Positions 50,195-59,482 of a stretch of DNA of 64,000 nt are shown piece after piece. Position 1 is the stretch's first letter. Every line of letters starts with the position of its first letter. Under the pieces are notes generated by a model, which did no database searches, had not been told where the DNA came from, and saw only the letters and a list, made by a program, of their open reading frames with translations. Position numbers and translations under genes: made by a program. This stretch comes from Microbacterium algeriense (GTDB lineage: Bacteria > Actinomycetota > Actinomycetes > Actinomycetales > Microbacteriaceae). The stretch is taken from contig NZ_WAAO01000002.1 of assembly GCF_008868005.1 (NCBI RefSeq), positions 558,001 to 622,000 of the forward strand. Reading direction: 5' to 3'.

Positions 50195-50955
50195 CCCCGA
50201 TGTCATCGCGGTCGTCGGAGACGACGCGGCCGAGCGTGTTCTGGCCGCTCGCCGCGCTCGTGATCCCGCCGATGTCGCTGATCGCGAAGATCCGGGTGAC
50301 GGGTGCGGAGAAGCTGCCGAAGGCGGGGGCTTTCGTCCTCGCGCCGAACCACTACTCCGAGTTCGATCCGCTGATCGTCGCGGTCGCCGTGTGGCGGATG
50401 GGGCGTGCACCGCGGTTCATGGCCAAGGAGAGCCTGTTCCGTGTTCCGGTGCTGGGCTGGTTCCTGCGCCGCACCGGCATGATCCCCGTGGCCCGCACCT
50501 CCTCCGCCTCGTCGGCGCGCCAGACGATGAAGCAGTCCGAGGAGCTCGTCGAGCACGGCCGCGGCGTCATCGTGTATCCGGAGGGGACGCTGACCCGCGA
50601 TCCCGATCTGTGGCCGATGCGCGGCAAGTCCGGCGCGGTGCGGCTCGCTCTCGCGGACGGCATCCCGCTGATCCCGATGGCGCAGTGGGGCACGCAGGAG
50701 ATCATGGGCCGCTACCAGAAGGGCCTGAGCCTGTGGCCGCTGCGCAAGCCGGTCCACGTGCTCGTCGGCGATCCCGTCGATGTGGAGGACCTGCGCGCGC
50801 GTGCCGGCGAGCCGGCCGCCCTGACGGAGGCGACGAACCGTCTGATGAACGCGATCACGGCCCTGCTCGAGCAGCTGCGCGATGAGAAGGCGCCGGCGGA
50901 GCGCTGGAACCCCGCATCCCACGGCCAGAAGGAGACCGGACGCCTTGACTCCTAA
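50191..50955 (+). CDS. plsC: 1-acyl-sn-glycerol-3-phosphate acyltransferase
   Basis: A 254-residue membrane-associated acyltransferase that makes phosphatidic acid from lysophosphatidic acid. Catalytic NHYSEFD (NHx4D motif, about 52-58) and YPEGTLTRD (binding motif III) are present, and a hydrophobic N-terminal segment anchors it. GTG at 50191 overlaps the murA stop; ATG at 50200 is an alternative. It stands between murA and gpsA, so phospholipid precursors and cell wall synthesis share one transcript. Confidence 0.88.
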   Translation: MTPMSSRSSETTRPSVFWPLAALVIPPMSLIAKIRVTGAEKLPKAGAFVLAPNHYSEFDPLIVAVAVWRMGRAPRFMAKESLFRVPVLGWFLRRTGMIPVARTSSASSARQTMKQSEELVEHGRGVIVYPEGTLTRDPDLWPMRGKSGAVRLALADGIPLIPMAQWGTQEIMGRYQKGLSLWPLRKPVHVLVGDPVDVEDLRARAGEPAALTEATNRLMNAITALLEQLRDEKAPAERWNPASHGQKETGRLDS

Positions 50956-52084
50956 GAGAACCGCTCCGGTCGGTCCGCGCGCCACCGTCATCGGCTCGGG
51001 CAGCTGGGGGACGACATTCGGCAAGATCCTCGCCGACGGCGGCGCCCAGGTGACGATGTGGGCTCGCCGTCCCGAGCTCGCCCAGGAGATCAACGAGGCC
51101 AAGCGCAACAGCCGCTACCTGCCGGGCATCAATCTGCCCCGGACCATGTCGGCCACGCATGAACTGGCGACGTCCCTCGACGGCGTCGAGCAGGTGTACC
51201 TGTCGGTGCCGAGCCAGTCCCTCCGCGAGAACCTCAAGGCGCTGCGACCTCTGCTCGCCGACAGCGACGCCAAGGTCATCAGCTTGATGAAGGGTGTGGA
51301 GCGCGGCAGCGGACTGCGCATGAGCCAGGTGATCCAGCAGGAGCTGCGCTGCGATCCCGACCGCATCGCCGTGGCTTCCGGGCCGAACCTGGCCCTCGAG
51401 ATCGCCCGCGAGCAGCCGACCGCCGCCGTCATCTCCTCACGCAGCCAGGAGACCGCGGAGACCGTGGCACGCGCCGCGCGGAACGACTACTTCCGCACCT
51501 TCGTGAACACCGACGTGATCGGCACCGAGTTCGGCGGAGTGCTCAAGAACCTCATCGCGGTCGCGATCGGCATCGTCGACGGCGTCGGCTACGGCGAGAA
51601 CACCAAGGCGTCGATCATCACCCGCGGCCTGGTCGAGATGACGGACTTCGCGGTCGCGAACGGCGCACACCCCGAGACCCTCCAGGGGCTCGCCGGCCTG
51701 GGCGATCTGATCGCGACGTGCCAGTCGCCGCTCAGCCGCAACAACACCGCCGGCCGCCTTCTCGGCCAGGGATACAGCTTCCAGGATGTCGTGAAGCAGA
51801 TGCAGCAGACGGCGGAGGGCCTGGCATCGGTCGCGCCCATCCTGCAGCTGGCGCGTGAAGCCGACGTCCACATGCCCATCGTCGAGCAGGTGAAGATGGT
51901 GCTCGACGGGAAGATGGATCCGCGGGACATCGCGCCCCACCTGACGACGGACGACGACACCCCGCAGGGTGAGAGGACCAACCATGGACAAGCAGACGGT
52001 GGTGGTGCTCTTCGGCGGGCGCTCCAGCGAGCATTCGATCAGCTCCGCAACGGCGGGGGGAGTGCTGGGCGCGATCGATCGTGA
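50945..52084 (+). CDS. gpsA: Glycerol-3-phosphate dehydrogenase [NAD(P)+]
   Basis: A 379-residue enzyme that reduces dihydroxyacetone phosphate to glycerol 3-phosphate for phospholipids. NAD(P) motif VIGSGSWGTTFG (residues about 15-26), substrate motifs SGPNLALEIA and KNLIAVAIGIVDGVGYGENTK (in part). TTG start behind AAGGAG, overlapping plsC by 11 bp. The family usually ends about where ddl begins; here the frame runs 101 bp into ddl and adds about 33 Gly/Arg-rich residues without family similarity. A lost stop codon or a base error near 51960-51983 is possible. Confidence 0.9.
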   Translation: MTPKRTAPVGPRATVIGSGSWGTTFGKILADGGAQVTMWARRPELAQEINEAKRNSRYLPGINLPRTMSATHELATSLDGVEQVYLSVPSQSLRENLKALRPLLADSDAKVISLMKGVERGSGLRMSQVIQQELRCDPDRIAVASGPNLALEIAREQPTAAVISSRSQETAETVARAARNDYFRTFVNTDVIGTEFGGVLKNLIAVAIGIVDGVGYGENTKASIITRGLVEMTDFAVANGAHPETLQGLAGLGDLIATCQSPLSRNNTAGRLLGQGYSFQDVVKQMQQTAEGLASVAPILQLAREADVHMPIVEQVKMVLDGKMDPRDIAPHLTTDDDTPQGERTNHGQADGGGALRRALQRAFDQLRNGGGSAGRDRS

Positions 52085-53066
52085 CCGCTACGACGTGATC
52101 CCGGTGGGGATCACGCGCGAAGGCGCCTTCGTCCTCGAAGAGGACGACCCCGCGAAGTTCCCCCTCGACGCGGAGCACCTCCCCGAGGTCGTCGACAACG
52201 GCACGCGCGTGCTGTGGCCGGAGCCGGGCGGCGATCGTACGCTGCGCGTCGTGCACCCCGACGGTGCCACCGAAGGGCTCGGCTCGATCGACGTCGTGCT
52301 GCCCATCCTGCACGGTCCGCACGGCGAAGACGGCACCATCCAGGGCTTCTTCGACACGCTCGAGGTCCCGTATGCCGGTGGAGGCGTCCTCGATTCGGCG
52401 CTGTGCATGGACAAGCACTTCATGAAGATCGCGCTTCAGGCCTCGGGTATCGCCGTCGCCCCCTGGGTGACCGTCCGGCGCCGGGACTGGGATCGGGAAC
52501 CCGCCGCGGTCCGCGCGGAGGCGGAGGCCCTCGGGCTGCCGCTGTTCGTGAAGCCCGCGAGGGCGGGCTCGAGCGTCGGCGTGTCGAAGGTCGACGCCCT
52601 CGACGAGCTCGACGCGGCCCTGGCCGTCGCGTTCGCCGAGGATGACAAGGTCCTGATCGAGACCGGCGTGCACGGCAGGGAGATCGAGGTGGCCGTGCTC
52701 GAGGGCGCAGACGGTGTCCGTGCCTCGCTCCCCGGCGAGATCGTGCTGACCTCTCGCGGCTTCTACGACTTCGAGGGCAAGTACCTCGGCGGCGACGGCG
52801 TCGACGTCGTGTGCCCCGCCGACGTCACGGACGTCGAGCGCGCGGCGATCCAGGAGGCTGGCGTGCGTGCGTTCGAAGCCGTGGACGGTCGCGGCCTCGC
52901 CCGAGTGGACATGTTCCTGACGCCGTCCGGCGACCTCGTCGTCAACGAGCTGAACACGATGCCCGGCTTCACGCCGATCTCGATGTTCCCGAAGTGCTGG
53001 GTCGCCTCGGGGCTGAGCTACGGCGACCTGATCACCGAGCTTGTCGAGGCCGGTCTGCGACGCTGA
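51984..53066 (+). CDS. ddl: D-alanine--D-alanine ligase
   Basis: A 360-residue ATP-grasp ligase that joins two D-alanines for peptidoglycan. N-terminal VVVLFGGRSSEHSIS with the Ser/His of the substrate loop, HGPHGEDGTIQG, ATP-binding KPARAGSSVGVSKV and the metal residues in NELNTMPGF. Residues of the omega loop ending in FYDFEGKYL show the Tyr typical of D-Ala-D-Ala (vancomycin-sensitive) ligases. ATG at 51984 behind GAGAGGA; the 15-nt longer frame upstream is unlikely. Lies inside the gpsA tail. Confidence 0.95.
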   Translation: MDKQTVVVLFGGRSSEHSISSATAGGVLGAIDRDRYDVIPVGITREGAFVLEEDDPAKFPLDAEHLPEVVDNGTRVLWPEPGGDRTLRVVHPDGATEGLGSIDVVLPILHGPHGEDGTIQGFFDTLEVPYAGGGVLDSALCMDKHFMKIALQASGIAVAPWVTVRRRDWDREPAAVRAEAEALGLPLFVKPARAGSSVGVSKVDALDELDAALAVAFAEDDKVLIETGVHGREIEVAVLEGADGVRASLPGEIVLTSRGFYDFEGKYLGGDGVDVVCPADVTDVERAAIQEAGVRAFEAVDGRGLARVDMFLTPSGDLVVNELNTMPGFTPISMFPKCWVASGLSYGDLITELVEAGLRR

Positions 53067-53084
53067 CCGTCCGGTCGGCCGCGG

Positions 53085-53567
53085 TCAGCTCGCGGGGAAC
53101 TCGACGCGGTCGGTGCACTTCGCGGTCGCGGGGGCGAGTCCGCCCTGGATGCTCTTCGAGATCGAGTCGACGATCGACTGGAAATCGATCTGCTCGCCGC
53201 GGCGGATGTTGACCTCGACGGCGGGGTCGCGACCGTACGTGACCAGGCGCTGCCTCTCCTCCTCCTGCTCCAGGACGAGCCAGTCGACACCGCCGAGCGT
53301 CGTGCACACGAGGGCGGACGGGGCGGGAGGTTCGACGCCGCAGCGGAGCACGACAGTCGGGTCACCCCATGCGCCGGTGGCCTGGGCATCCGTCCACACG
53401 CGGTCGAAGCCCGCGACGTTGTCCGGGAGCAGCACCGACACCGAGGCGCAGGCGGGATCGTTCGCGTCGTCCGCCGGCTCGAGGTGGACGGTCGTGGAGC
53501 AGCCCGCGAGCAGCGCGGACACGGCCGCTGCGCCGGCGAGGGCAGCGAGGCGACGGGAGCGGGGCAT
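53085..53567 (-). CDS. DUF3515 lipoprotein
   Basis: A 160-residue secreted lipoprotein: basic MPRSRR, hydrophobic core and lipobox LLAGC with Cys23. The mature part has paired cysteines (DPACASVSVLLPD, LRCGVE, LVCTTLGG, AKCTDRVEFPA) likely to form disulfides. DUF3515 proteins occur in actinobacteria next to ddl and thiL, as here; function unknown. It is convergent with ddl (18 bp apart) and divergent from thiL (23 bp). Confidence 0.85.
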   Translation of the reverse strand: MPRSRRLAALAGAAAVSALLAGCSTTVHLEPADDANDPACASVSVLLPDNVAGFDRVWTDAQATGAWGDPTVVLRCGVEPPAPSALVCTTLGGVDWLVLEQEEERQRLVTYGRDPAVEVNIRRGEQIDFQSIVDSISKSIQGGLAPATAKCTDRVEFPAS

Positions 53568-53590
53568 GCTTCCAGGCTACCTTTGACAGC

Positions 53591-54586
53591 ATGCCCTCCC
53601 GACCCGAAGCCGATGATCCGCGCCTGGGCGATGTCTCCGAAGGGCGGGTCCTCCAGGCGATCCTGACCCGCACCCCGCCGTCGGCGCACACGCTGCTGGG
53701 CCCGGGAGACGATGCCGCCGTGATCGCGGCGCCGTCGGGGTCGGTGGTCGCCACGACCGACACCCTCGTGCACGGTCCGGACTTCCGCCTGGCCTGGTCG
53801 AGCGGCTACGACCTCGGGTGGAAGGCCGCCGCGGTGAATCTCGCAGACGTGGCGGCGATGGGGGCGCGCCCGACCGCGCTGCTGGTCGCCCTCGCGGTGC
53901 CGCGCGATCTGCGCCTGTCGTTCGTCGAGCGGCTCGCCGACGGCTTCCGCGATGCCTGCACGGCGCTCGCCCCCGGGTGCGCCGTGGTCGGCGGCGACCT
54001 CACGGTCTCGGACGTGCTGACGGTGGCCGTGACCGCGCTCGGGGACCTGGAGGGCCGAGCTCCCGTCACCCGCAGCGGAGCTCGCCCCGGGGATGCGGTC
54101 GCGGTCGCGGGAGAGCTGGGCCTGGCTGCTCAAGGCCTCGCCGTGCTGTTCGGTCGGTTCCGCGACGGGGACGTCCCCGTTCCCGTCGACCCCGCCCGGC
54201 TCGGGCCGGGGGAGCGTGCGGCGCTCTCGGCGCAGTTGCGTCCGACTCCGCCGATCGCGCTCGGCGCCGTCGCGGCGACAGCCGGGGCGACGGCGATGAT
54301 GGACATCTCCGACGGACTCGCGCTGGATGCGCGTCGGATGGCCGACGCCTCCGGAGTCACGCTCGCACTCGACGGTTCCGCGCTCGGTCCGGACGTGGAT
54401 CGGGCGCTGGCGGGCGGGGAGGATCATGCCCTGCTCGCGACGTTCCCGGAGGGTGCGCTGCCTCCCGGATTCCGTGCCATCGGGGTCGTCCGAGCACGGG
54501 GGACAGAGGAGCTGCTGTGCGACGGGCGACCTGTCGACACCAGCGGATGGGATCCCTACCGGGACTGGGACTCGGTCTCCGGCTGA
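53591..54586 (+). CDS. thiL: Thiamine-monophosphate kinase
   Basis: A 331-residue AIR-synthase-fold enzyme that converts thiamine phosphate to the active thiamine diphosphate. Motifs: GPGDDAAVI (metal, about 36-44), TTDTLVHGPDF, LADVAAMGARP and VVGGDLTVSD, MDISDGLALDA. ATG 7 nt after TACCTT (53578-53583), no ribosome site: probably leaderless. Its end overlaps rsmD tail-to-tail by 31 bp. Confidence 0.92.
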   Translation: MPSRPEADDPRLGDVSEGRVLQAILTRTPPSAHTLLGPGDDAAVIAAPSGSVVATTDTLVHGPDFRLAWSSGYDLGWKAAAVNLADVAAMGARPTALLVALAVPRDLRLSFVERLADGFRDACTALAPGCAVVGGDLTVSDVLTVAVTALGDLEGRAPVTRSGARPGDAVAVAGELGLAAQGLAVLFGRFRDGDVPVPVDPARLGPGERAALSAQLRPTPPIALGAVAATAGATAMMDISDGLALDARRMADASGVTLALDGSALGPDVDRALAGGEDHALLATFPEGALPPGFRAIGVVRARGTEELLCDGRPVDTSGWDPYRDWDSVSG

Positions 54587-55182
54587 GCCGCAGAACCCTG
54601 CACCGCGTCGCCGTCGGTCTCTGCGGACGGCTCGGCCCACCACAGCGTCGTGTCGCCGTAGCTCTTCTCGCGGAAGAGCTCCAACCCTGCGGCGGTGAAG
54701 TCGGGAGGTGCGGACCGGCGCGCCCGCTCGACGACGACGACCGCGTCGGATGCCAGCAGCGGCGCGAGGGCGACGAGGTCCGCGGTCATCGCCGCGTCGT
54801 CGAGGTCGTACGGCGGATCGCTGAAGACGAGGTCGAAGGGCCCGGCGGCCCGCTGCAGGAACGCGTGCACGGAGCTCTCGTGGACCCGCCCTGCCGGCGC
54901 GCCCGTCGCCTTGGCCACCGCGGCGGCGTTGCGTCGCACGATCGCCGCGGCCTGCCGTCCGCGCTCGACGAGGTCGGCGCTCGCTGCACCGCGGCTCAAC
55001 GCTTCGAGGCCGAGGGCTCCGGAGCCGGCGTAGAGATCGAGCACCCGCGCCCCGGAGATGGCGCTCAGGGATTCGAGCGCACCGAAGAGCGACTCGCGGA
55101 CACGGTCGCTGGTCGGTCGTGTTCCCGCTCCCGGCACCTCGAGCCTCGCGCCTCTCGCGCCCCCTGCGATGATCCTCGTCAC
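54556..55182 (-). CDS. rsmD: 16S rRNA (guanine(966)-N2)-methyltransferase
   Basis: A 208-residue SAM-dependent enzyme that methylates G966 of 16S rRNA. RIIAGGARGARLEVP at the start, TRPTSDRVRESLFGAL, SAM motif LDLYAGSGALGLEAL and catalytic SDPPYDL are all diagnostic. GTG start at 55182. The last 20-odd residues are polar and poorly conserved, in the part that overlaps thiL. In many bacteria rsmD precedes coaD; here it is divergent from recG-coaD. Confidence 0.93.
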   Translation of the reverse strand: MTRIIAGGARGARLEVPGAGTRPTSDRVRESLFGALESLSAISGARVLDLYAGSGALGLEALSRGAASADLVERGRQAAAIVRRNAAAVAKATGAPAGRVHESSVHAFLQRAAGPFDLVFSDPPYDLDDAAMTADLVALAPLLASDAVVVVERARRSAPPDFTAAGLELFREKSYGDTTLWWAEPSAETDGDAVQGSAAQPETESQSR

Positions 55183-55245
55183 CTGTTCACGATACGACAG
55201 CCCCGGGGTGCCGACCGTGTCCGTGCTGTTCCCTAGACTCGGAGC

Positions 55246-57420
55246 ATGCCGCTCACGCTCGATTCCTCGCTCGAGGATGCCCTCGGCGCGGCGTCTGCCA
55301 AGACGCTCGGACGCGCCTTCGGCATGCAGAGCGTCGGCGACCTTCTCGCGCACTACCCGCGCCGCTACGCCGATCCCGGGGAGCTGACTCCGATCCGCGA
55401 TCTTCCCCTGGGGGAGACGGTCACGATCGTGGCCGAGGTGCTGTCGTCGAGTTTCCGTCGCATGCGCAATCGTCCGGGCGCGATGGTCGACGTCGTGATC
55501 GGGGACGGCGTCGGCCGGATGTCGCTGACCTTCTTCGCGAAGAACGTCGGTGCGGCGGAATGGCGCTCCAAGGATTTGGCCGTCGGGCGTCGAGGCGTGT
55601 TCTCCGGCAAGGTCGGCGAGTTCAACGGCGTGACCCAGTTCGCCCATCCCGAGTACGAGCTGTTCGACGACGAAGACGCCGCACGGCGCAGCGCCGATGC
55701 CCGGGCCGCGGTGCCGATCCCCATCTATCCCGCGACCTCGGCGATCCAGACCTGGCAGATCGCCCGTCTGATCGGACGCGTGCTGGACGACCTCCCGACC
55801 GTGCCCGACCCGCTGACCGCGGAGATCCGCGAACGCGAGGAGCTGCTCACCGCCCGGGACGCGCTGGAGCTGATCCACCGCCCCCGGACGCGCAACGACA
55901 TCGACCCGGCGGTGCGCACCCTCCGCATGCATGAGGCGCTGACGCTGCAGACGGCCCTCCTGCAGCAGCGGGACGCGGTCCGCGCGCTCGCGGCGACCTC
56001 GCGCCCGGCGCATCCGGGTGGGTTGCTGGAGCGGTTCGACGCATCCCTTCCGTACACGCTCACGCCCGATCAGCAGACAGTGGGTGCGCAGATCGCCGCG
56101 GACCTCGTCGGAGCGTGGCCCATGAACCGCCTCGTGCAGGGCGAGGTCGGATCGGGGAAGACCCTCGTCGCGCTCCGGGCGATGCTCCAGGTCGCGGAGA
56201 GCGGTGGGCAGGCGGCGCTGATCGCCCCCACCGAGGTCCTCGCCGGGCAGCACCTGCGGTCGATCGCCAAGATGCTCGGCCCCGATCTGGCGGCGCAGCT
56301 GATGCCCACGCTGCTCACCGGACAGCTGACCGCCGCCGAACGTCGGAAGGCGGCACTGCGCGTCGCCTCCGGGCAGTCCCTCATCGTGGTGGGCACCCAT
56401 GCCCTGCTCGGAGAGAAGACGACGTTCGCTGATCTCGGACTCGTCGTGGTCGACGAACAGCACCGCTTCGGCGTGGAGCAGCGTGAGGCCCTGCGCGCGA
56501 AGGGGTCGAGTCCGCACGCGCTGGTGCTGACGGCCACGCCGATCCCGCGGACCGTCGCCATGACCGTGTTCGGCGACCTCGACACCTCCGTGATCCGCAC
56601 CATGCCGGCGGGACGAGCGGGCATCGAGACCTATGTCGCTCCGCTCGCGGAGCATCCGGGCTGGTTCAACCGGGTATGGGAGCGCGCTGCCGAGGAGATC
56701 GCCCAGGGGCGGCAGGTCTTCGCGGTCTGTGCGGCGATCGACACGGCGAAGAAGACGACCGAGCCCGGCGAACAGCCGGCGGCGGCACCGGAAGGCGGCA
56801 ACGGTCCGCGCTGGGGCGTGGTGCAGCTCGACGAGGCGCTCTCCACGCATCCCACTCTGGGCGGTCTGCGACGCGCGGTCCTGCACGGCAAGATGCCCTC
56901 CGAGGAGAAGGACGCCGTGATGCAGTCCTTCGCGCGCGGTGACATCGATCTGCTCCTGGCCACCACCGTGATCGAGGTCGGCGTCGACGTCCCCAACGCC
57001 TCGACCATGATCGTGCTCGACGCGGATCGTTTCGGCGTCTCGCAGTTGCATCAGCTGCGTGGTCGCGTGGGGCGAGGGGGAGTGCCCGGCCTGTGCCTGC
57101 TCGTCACGGAGGCGGAGACGGGGTCCCTCGCGCGGGATCGCGTCGAAGCGGTCGCGGCGACACTCGACGGCTTCGCGCTCGCGGAGGTCGACCTCGAGCT
57201 CCGCGGCGAAGGTGATGTGCTCGGGGCCGCCCAGGCAGGCGTGCGCTCCTCGCTGAAGCTGCTGCGCGTGGTGAAGGACGCCGACCTCATCACCCGCGCG
57301 CGCGAGGTGGCGGAGGGCATCCTCGCGGACGACCCCGATCTCCTCGGTCATGCGGGGCTGCGGGAGGCGATCGGTCGGCGGGTGAGCGACGAGGATCGCG
57401 CCGCCCTCGCCAAGAACTGA
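55246..57420 (+). CDS. recG: ATP-dependent DNA helicase RecG
   Basis: A 724-residue branch-migration helicase that remodels stalled forks and Holliday junctions. The N-terminal wedge/OB domain (about 1-230, YPRRYADP and the loop FRRMRNRPGAM) precedes two RecA-like domains with Walker A GEVGSGKT, DEQH motif VVVDEQHRFGV, motif III TATPIPRT and motif VI QLRGRVGRG. ATG is 6 nt after TAGACT (55234-55239), a leaderless arrangement. coaD follows 30 bp later. Confidence 0.96.
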   Translation: MPLTLDSSLEDALGAASAKTLGRAFGMQSVGDLLAHYPRRYADPGELTPIRDLPLGETVTIVAEVLSSSFRRMRNRPGAMVDVVIGDGVGRMSLTFFAKNVGAAEWRSKDLAVGRRGVFSGKVGEFNGVTQFAHPEYELFDDEDAARRSADARAAVPIPIYPATSAIQTWQIARLIGRVLDDLPTVPDPLTAEIREREELLTARDALELIHRPRTRNDIDPAVRTLRMHEALTLQTALLQQRDAVRALAATSRPAHPGGLLERFDASLPYTLTPDQQTVGAQIAADLVGAWPMNRLVQGEVGSGKTLVALRAMLQVAESGGQAALIAPTEVLAGQHLRSIAKMLGPDLAAQLMPTLLTGQLTAAERRKAALRVASGQSLIVVGTHALLGEKTTFADLGLVVVDEQHRFGVEQREALRAKGSSPHALVLTATPIPRTVAMTVFGDLDTSVIRTMPAGRAGIETYVAPLAEHPGWFNRVWERAAEEIAQGRQVFAVCAAIDTAKKTTEPGEQPAAAPEGGNGPRWGVVQLDEALSTHPTLGGLRRAVLHGKMPSEEKDAVMQSFARGDIDLLLATTVIEVGVDVPNASTMIVLDADRFGVSQLHQLRGRVGRGGVPGLCLLVTEAETGSLARDRVEAVAATLDGFALAEVDLELRGEGDVLGAAQAGVRSSLKLLRVVKDADLITRAREVAEGILADDPDLLGHAGLREAIGRRVSDEDRAALAKN

Positions 57421-57450
57421 CGCCGCTTCGGCGTGCCCTAGGCTGGGGGC

Positions 57451-57948
57451 ATGAGCAGCCGGATCGCCGTCGTCCCGGGTTCCTTCGATCCGCCTACCCT
57501 GGGTCACCTCGATGTGATCCGGCGTGCGGCCGCGTTGTACGACGAACTGCATGTGCTGGTCGTCCACAACCCCGGCAAGGAGGCGATGCTGCCGATCGCG
57601 CAGCGTCTGTCGCTGCTGGAGCGCTCGATCGCCGATGACGGCATGCGGGGGAACATCGTGATCGGCTCCTGGAGCATGGGGCTGCTCGTGGATTACGCCC
57701 GCGACGTGAACGCCGGTGTGCTGGTCAAGGGCATCCGCTCGCAGATCGACGTGGCGTACGAGTCGCCGATGGCGATCGTGAACCGGCACCTCGCCGACAT
57801 CGAGACGGTCTTCCTGCTGCCCGATCCCTCGCATGCGATGGTGTCGAGCTCCCTCGTCCGTCAGGTGGCGTCCCTCGGCGGCGACGTGGCCCCGTTCGTC
57901 CCGCCGGCCGTCGCCGCGTTCCTCGACACCGGCGCGCGGGGTATCTGA
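57451..57948 (+). CDS. coaD: Phosphopantetheine adenylyltransferase
   Basis: A 165-residue nucleotidyltransferase that makes dephospho-CoA from 4'-phosphopantetheine and ATP, the fourth step of CoA synthesis. [16 protein letters not shown] carries the T/HxGH motif, [17 protein letters not shown] the substrate loop and [10 protein letters not shown] the ISSTxxR-like motif. A TAGGCT at 57439-57444 gives it a separate leaderless promoter within the recG-coaD gap. Confidence 0.96.
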   Translation: MSSRIAVVPGSFDPPTLGHLDVIRRAAALYDELHVLVVHNPGKEAMLPIAQRLSLLERSIADDGMRGNIVIGSWSMGLLVDYARDVNAGVLVKGIRSQIDVAYESPMAIVNRHLADIETVFLLPDPSHAMVSSSLVRQVASLGGDVAPFVPPAVAAFLDTGARGI

Positions 57949-58006
57949 GCGCCTTCCTGAACGTCGGCTCGGCCCTTCTCCCGGCGGCGCCCGGTAACAT
58001 GGCCGG

Positions 58007-58567
58007 GTGCGATCTCGACTGAACGGCCCTTTCATCCTCCCCGTCCGCGACATCGTCCGGCGCCCGGGTGAGATGCGTGAGCACGAGTTCACGGTGACCC
58101 TCGCGGAGCAGTGGGGCGAGGGGATCGTCTCCTTCGAAGCAGGCTCCGACCTCGACGTCGATGTGCGCCTCGAGTCGGTCCACGAGGGCATTCTCGTGTC
58201 CGGAACCGCCGACGGTGAGTACGCCGGGGTATGCGGAAGATGCCTGATCGACATCGCTCGGCCCGTCGAAGTCGAGTTCCAGGAGCTTTTCGCGTATCCT
58301 GGTGAGGAAGAAACTGACTTCGAGGTTCAAGACGACCACGTGGATCTTGAAACTCTCGTCAGGGATGCGGCCGTCCTGGCCCTTCCTTTTCAGCCGGTGT
58401 GTCAGCCGGATTGCCCGGGTCTCGACCCGAAAACGGGTGAGCGACTGACCGTGAGCACCGGAACGGAGCAGGTGGCTCCCATCGATCCTCGGTGGAGTGC
58501 GCTCCAGCAGATCACAGACCAAGACGGCACGGAAGAATCTCGTGCCGCCGAGAAAGAAGAGAGCTAG
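58007..58567 (+). CDS. DUF177 (YceD-like) protein
   Basis: A 186-residue protein of the DUF177/YceD family, which almost always precedes rpmF; a role in rRNA or ribosome assembly is suspected. Cysteines in [11 protein letters not shown] and [10 protein letters not shown] are typical. GTG at 58007 is 6 nt after TAACAT (57995-58000), again leaderless. An internal ATG (MREHEF, residue 23) is a weaker start. rpmF follows 2 bp after the stop. Confidence 0.88.
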   Translation: MRSRLNGPFILPVRDIVRRPGEMREHEFTVTLAEQWGEGIVSFEAGSDLDVDVRLESVHEGILVSGTADGEYAGVCGRCLIDIARPVEVEFQELFAYPGEEETDFEVQDDHVDLETLVRDAAVLALPFQPVCQPDCPGLDPKTGERLTVSTGTEQVAPIDPRWSALQQITDQDGTEESRAAEKEES

Positions 58568-58569
58568 TC

Positions 58570-58779
58570 ATGGCTGGTAACCCCCCGAAGCGCAAGGTTT
58601 CCCGTTCGAACACCCGCTCGCGCCGCGCGCAGTGGAAGGCGGAGGCTCCTGCCCTCGTCAAGACCATCGAGAACGGCAAGGTCGTCTACAGCCGTCCGCA
58701 CCAGGCGAAGGTCGTCACCGACTCGCAGGGCACCGAACTGTTCCTGGAGTACAAGGGCCGCAAGGTCGCTGACGTCTGA
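58570..58779 (+). CDS. rpmF: 50S ribosomal protein L32
   Basis: A 69-residue ribosomal protein, basic at the N-terminus ([19 protein letters not shown]). It lacks the CxxC zinc pairs of zinc-containing L32, so it is of the zinc-independent kind. It lies 2 bp after the DUF177 gene and 10 bp before rnc, so all three are one operon. Confidence 0.96.
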   Translation: MAGNPPKRKVSRSNTRSRRAQWKAEAPALVKTIENGKVVYSRPHQAKVVTDSQGTELFLEYKGRKVADV

Positions 58780-58789
58780 TCCGCGAATC

Positions 58790-59482
58790 GTGACGGAGGT
58801 CCCCGGGGGGACGAGGCCTCTCCCAGCTAAGCTCCGCGTCGATATCGACGCGGAGCTTCTGGAGTTGGCGCTGACCCACCGCTCCTACGCCTACGAGCAC
58901 GGCGGCATCCCGCACAACGAACGCCTGGAGTTCCTCGGCGACTCGGTGCTCGGGCAGGCGGTGACGGTCATGCTGTTCACCACCCACCCCGACCTCGACG
59001 AGGGCGAGCTGGCGAAGCGGCGCGCGAGCGTCGTCTCCACCGTCGCTCTGGCGGAGGTCGCCCGGGGGATCGGTCTCGGCGAGCATCTTCTGCTCGGCCG
59101 CGGCGAAGAGCAGACCGGCGGACGCGACAAGGATTCGATCCTGGCCGACACCATGGAGGCCGTGATCGGGGCGACGTACCTGTCGGCCGGTCCGGAGGCG
59201 GCGACCGAGCTGGTGCTCCGCCTGACGAAGCCGCTGTTGGCCGACCCGGAGCGCTATGGCGCCGCGATGGATCCCAAGACCAGCCTCCAGGAGCTCGCCG
59301 CTCGCGTGGGGGCGACCCCTCCGCAGTACTCCGTCGAGGCCAGCGGGCCCGACCACGATCGTCGGTTCACCGCGACCGTCGCGGTCGGCGACGTGCGCAT
59401 GACGGGCACCGGAAGCAGCAAGAAGACGGCGGAGATGGCGGCGGCCCTCAGCGCCTGGCGCACTCTCAGCGACCGTGCCTGA
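58790..59482 (+). CDS. rnc: Ribonuclease III
   Basis: A 230-residue double-strand-specific endoribonuclease that processes rRNA precursors. Catalytic signature [11 protein letters not shown] (about 44-54) with the second acidic site [12 protein letters not shown], then a C-terminal dsRNA-binding domain (about 160-230, [10 protein letters not shown] ... [12 protein letters not shown]). GTG start at 58790; the preceding rpmF end provides no clear ribosome site. Overlaps mutM by 8 bp. Confidence 0.95.
   Translation: MTEVPGGTRPLPAKLRVDIDAELLELALTHRSYAYEHGGIPHNERLEFLGDSVLGQAVTVMLFTTHPDLDEGELAKRRASVVSTVALAEVARGIGLGEHLLLGRGEEQTGGRDKDSILADTMEAVIGATYLSAGPEAATELVLRLTKPLLADPERYGAAMDPKTSLQELAARVGATPPQYSVEASGPDHDRRFTATVAVGDVRMTGTGSSKKTAEMAAALSAWRTLSDRA

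Noticed and set aside
54556..58254. A 1232-codon minus-strand frame that contains rsmD
   Set aside because: Only its last 209 codons, from the GTG at 55182, encode a real protein. The upstream part is antisense to recG, coaD and the DUF177 gene.
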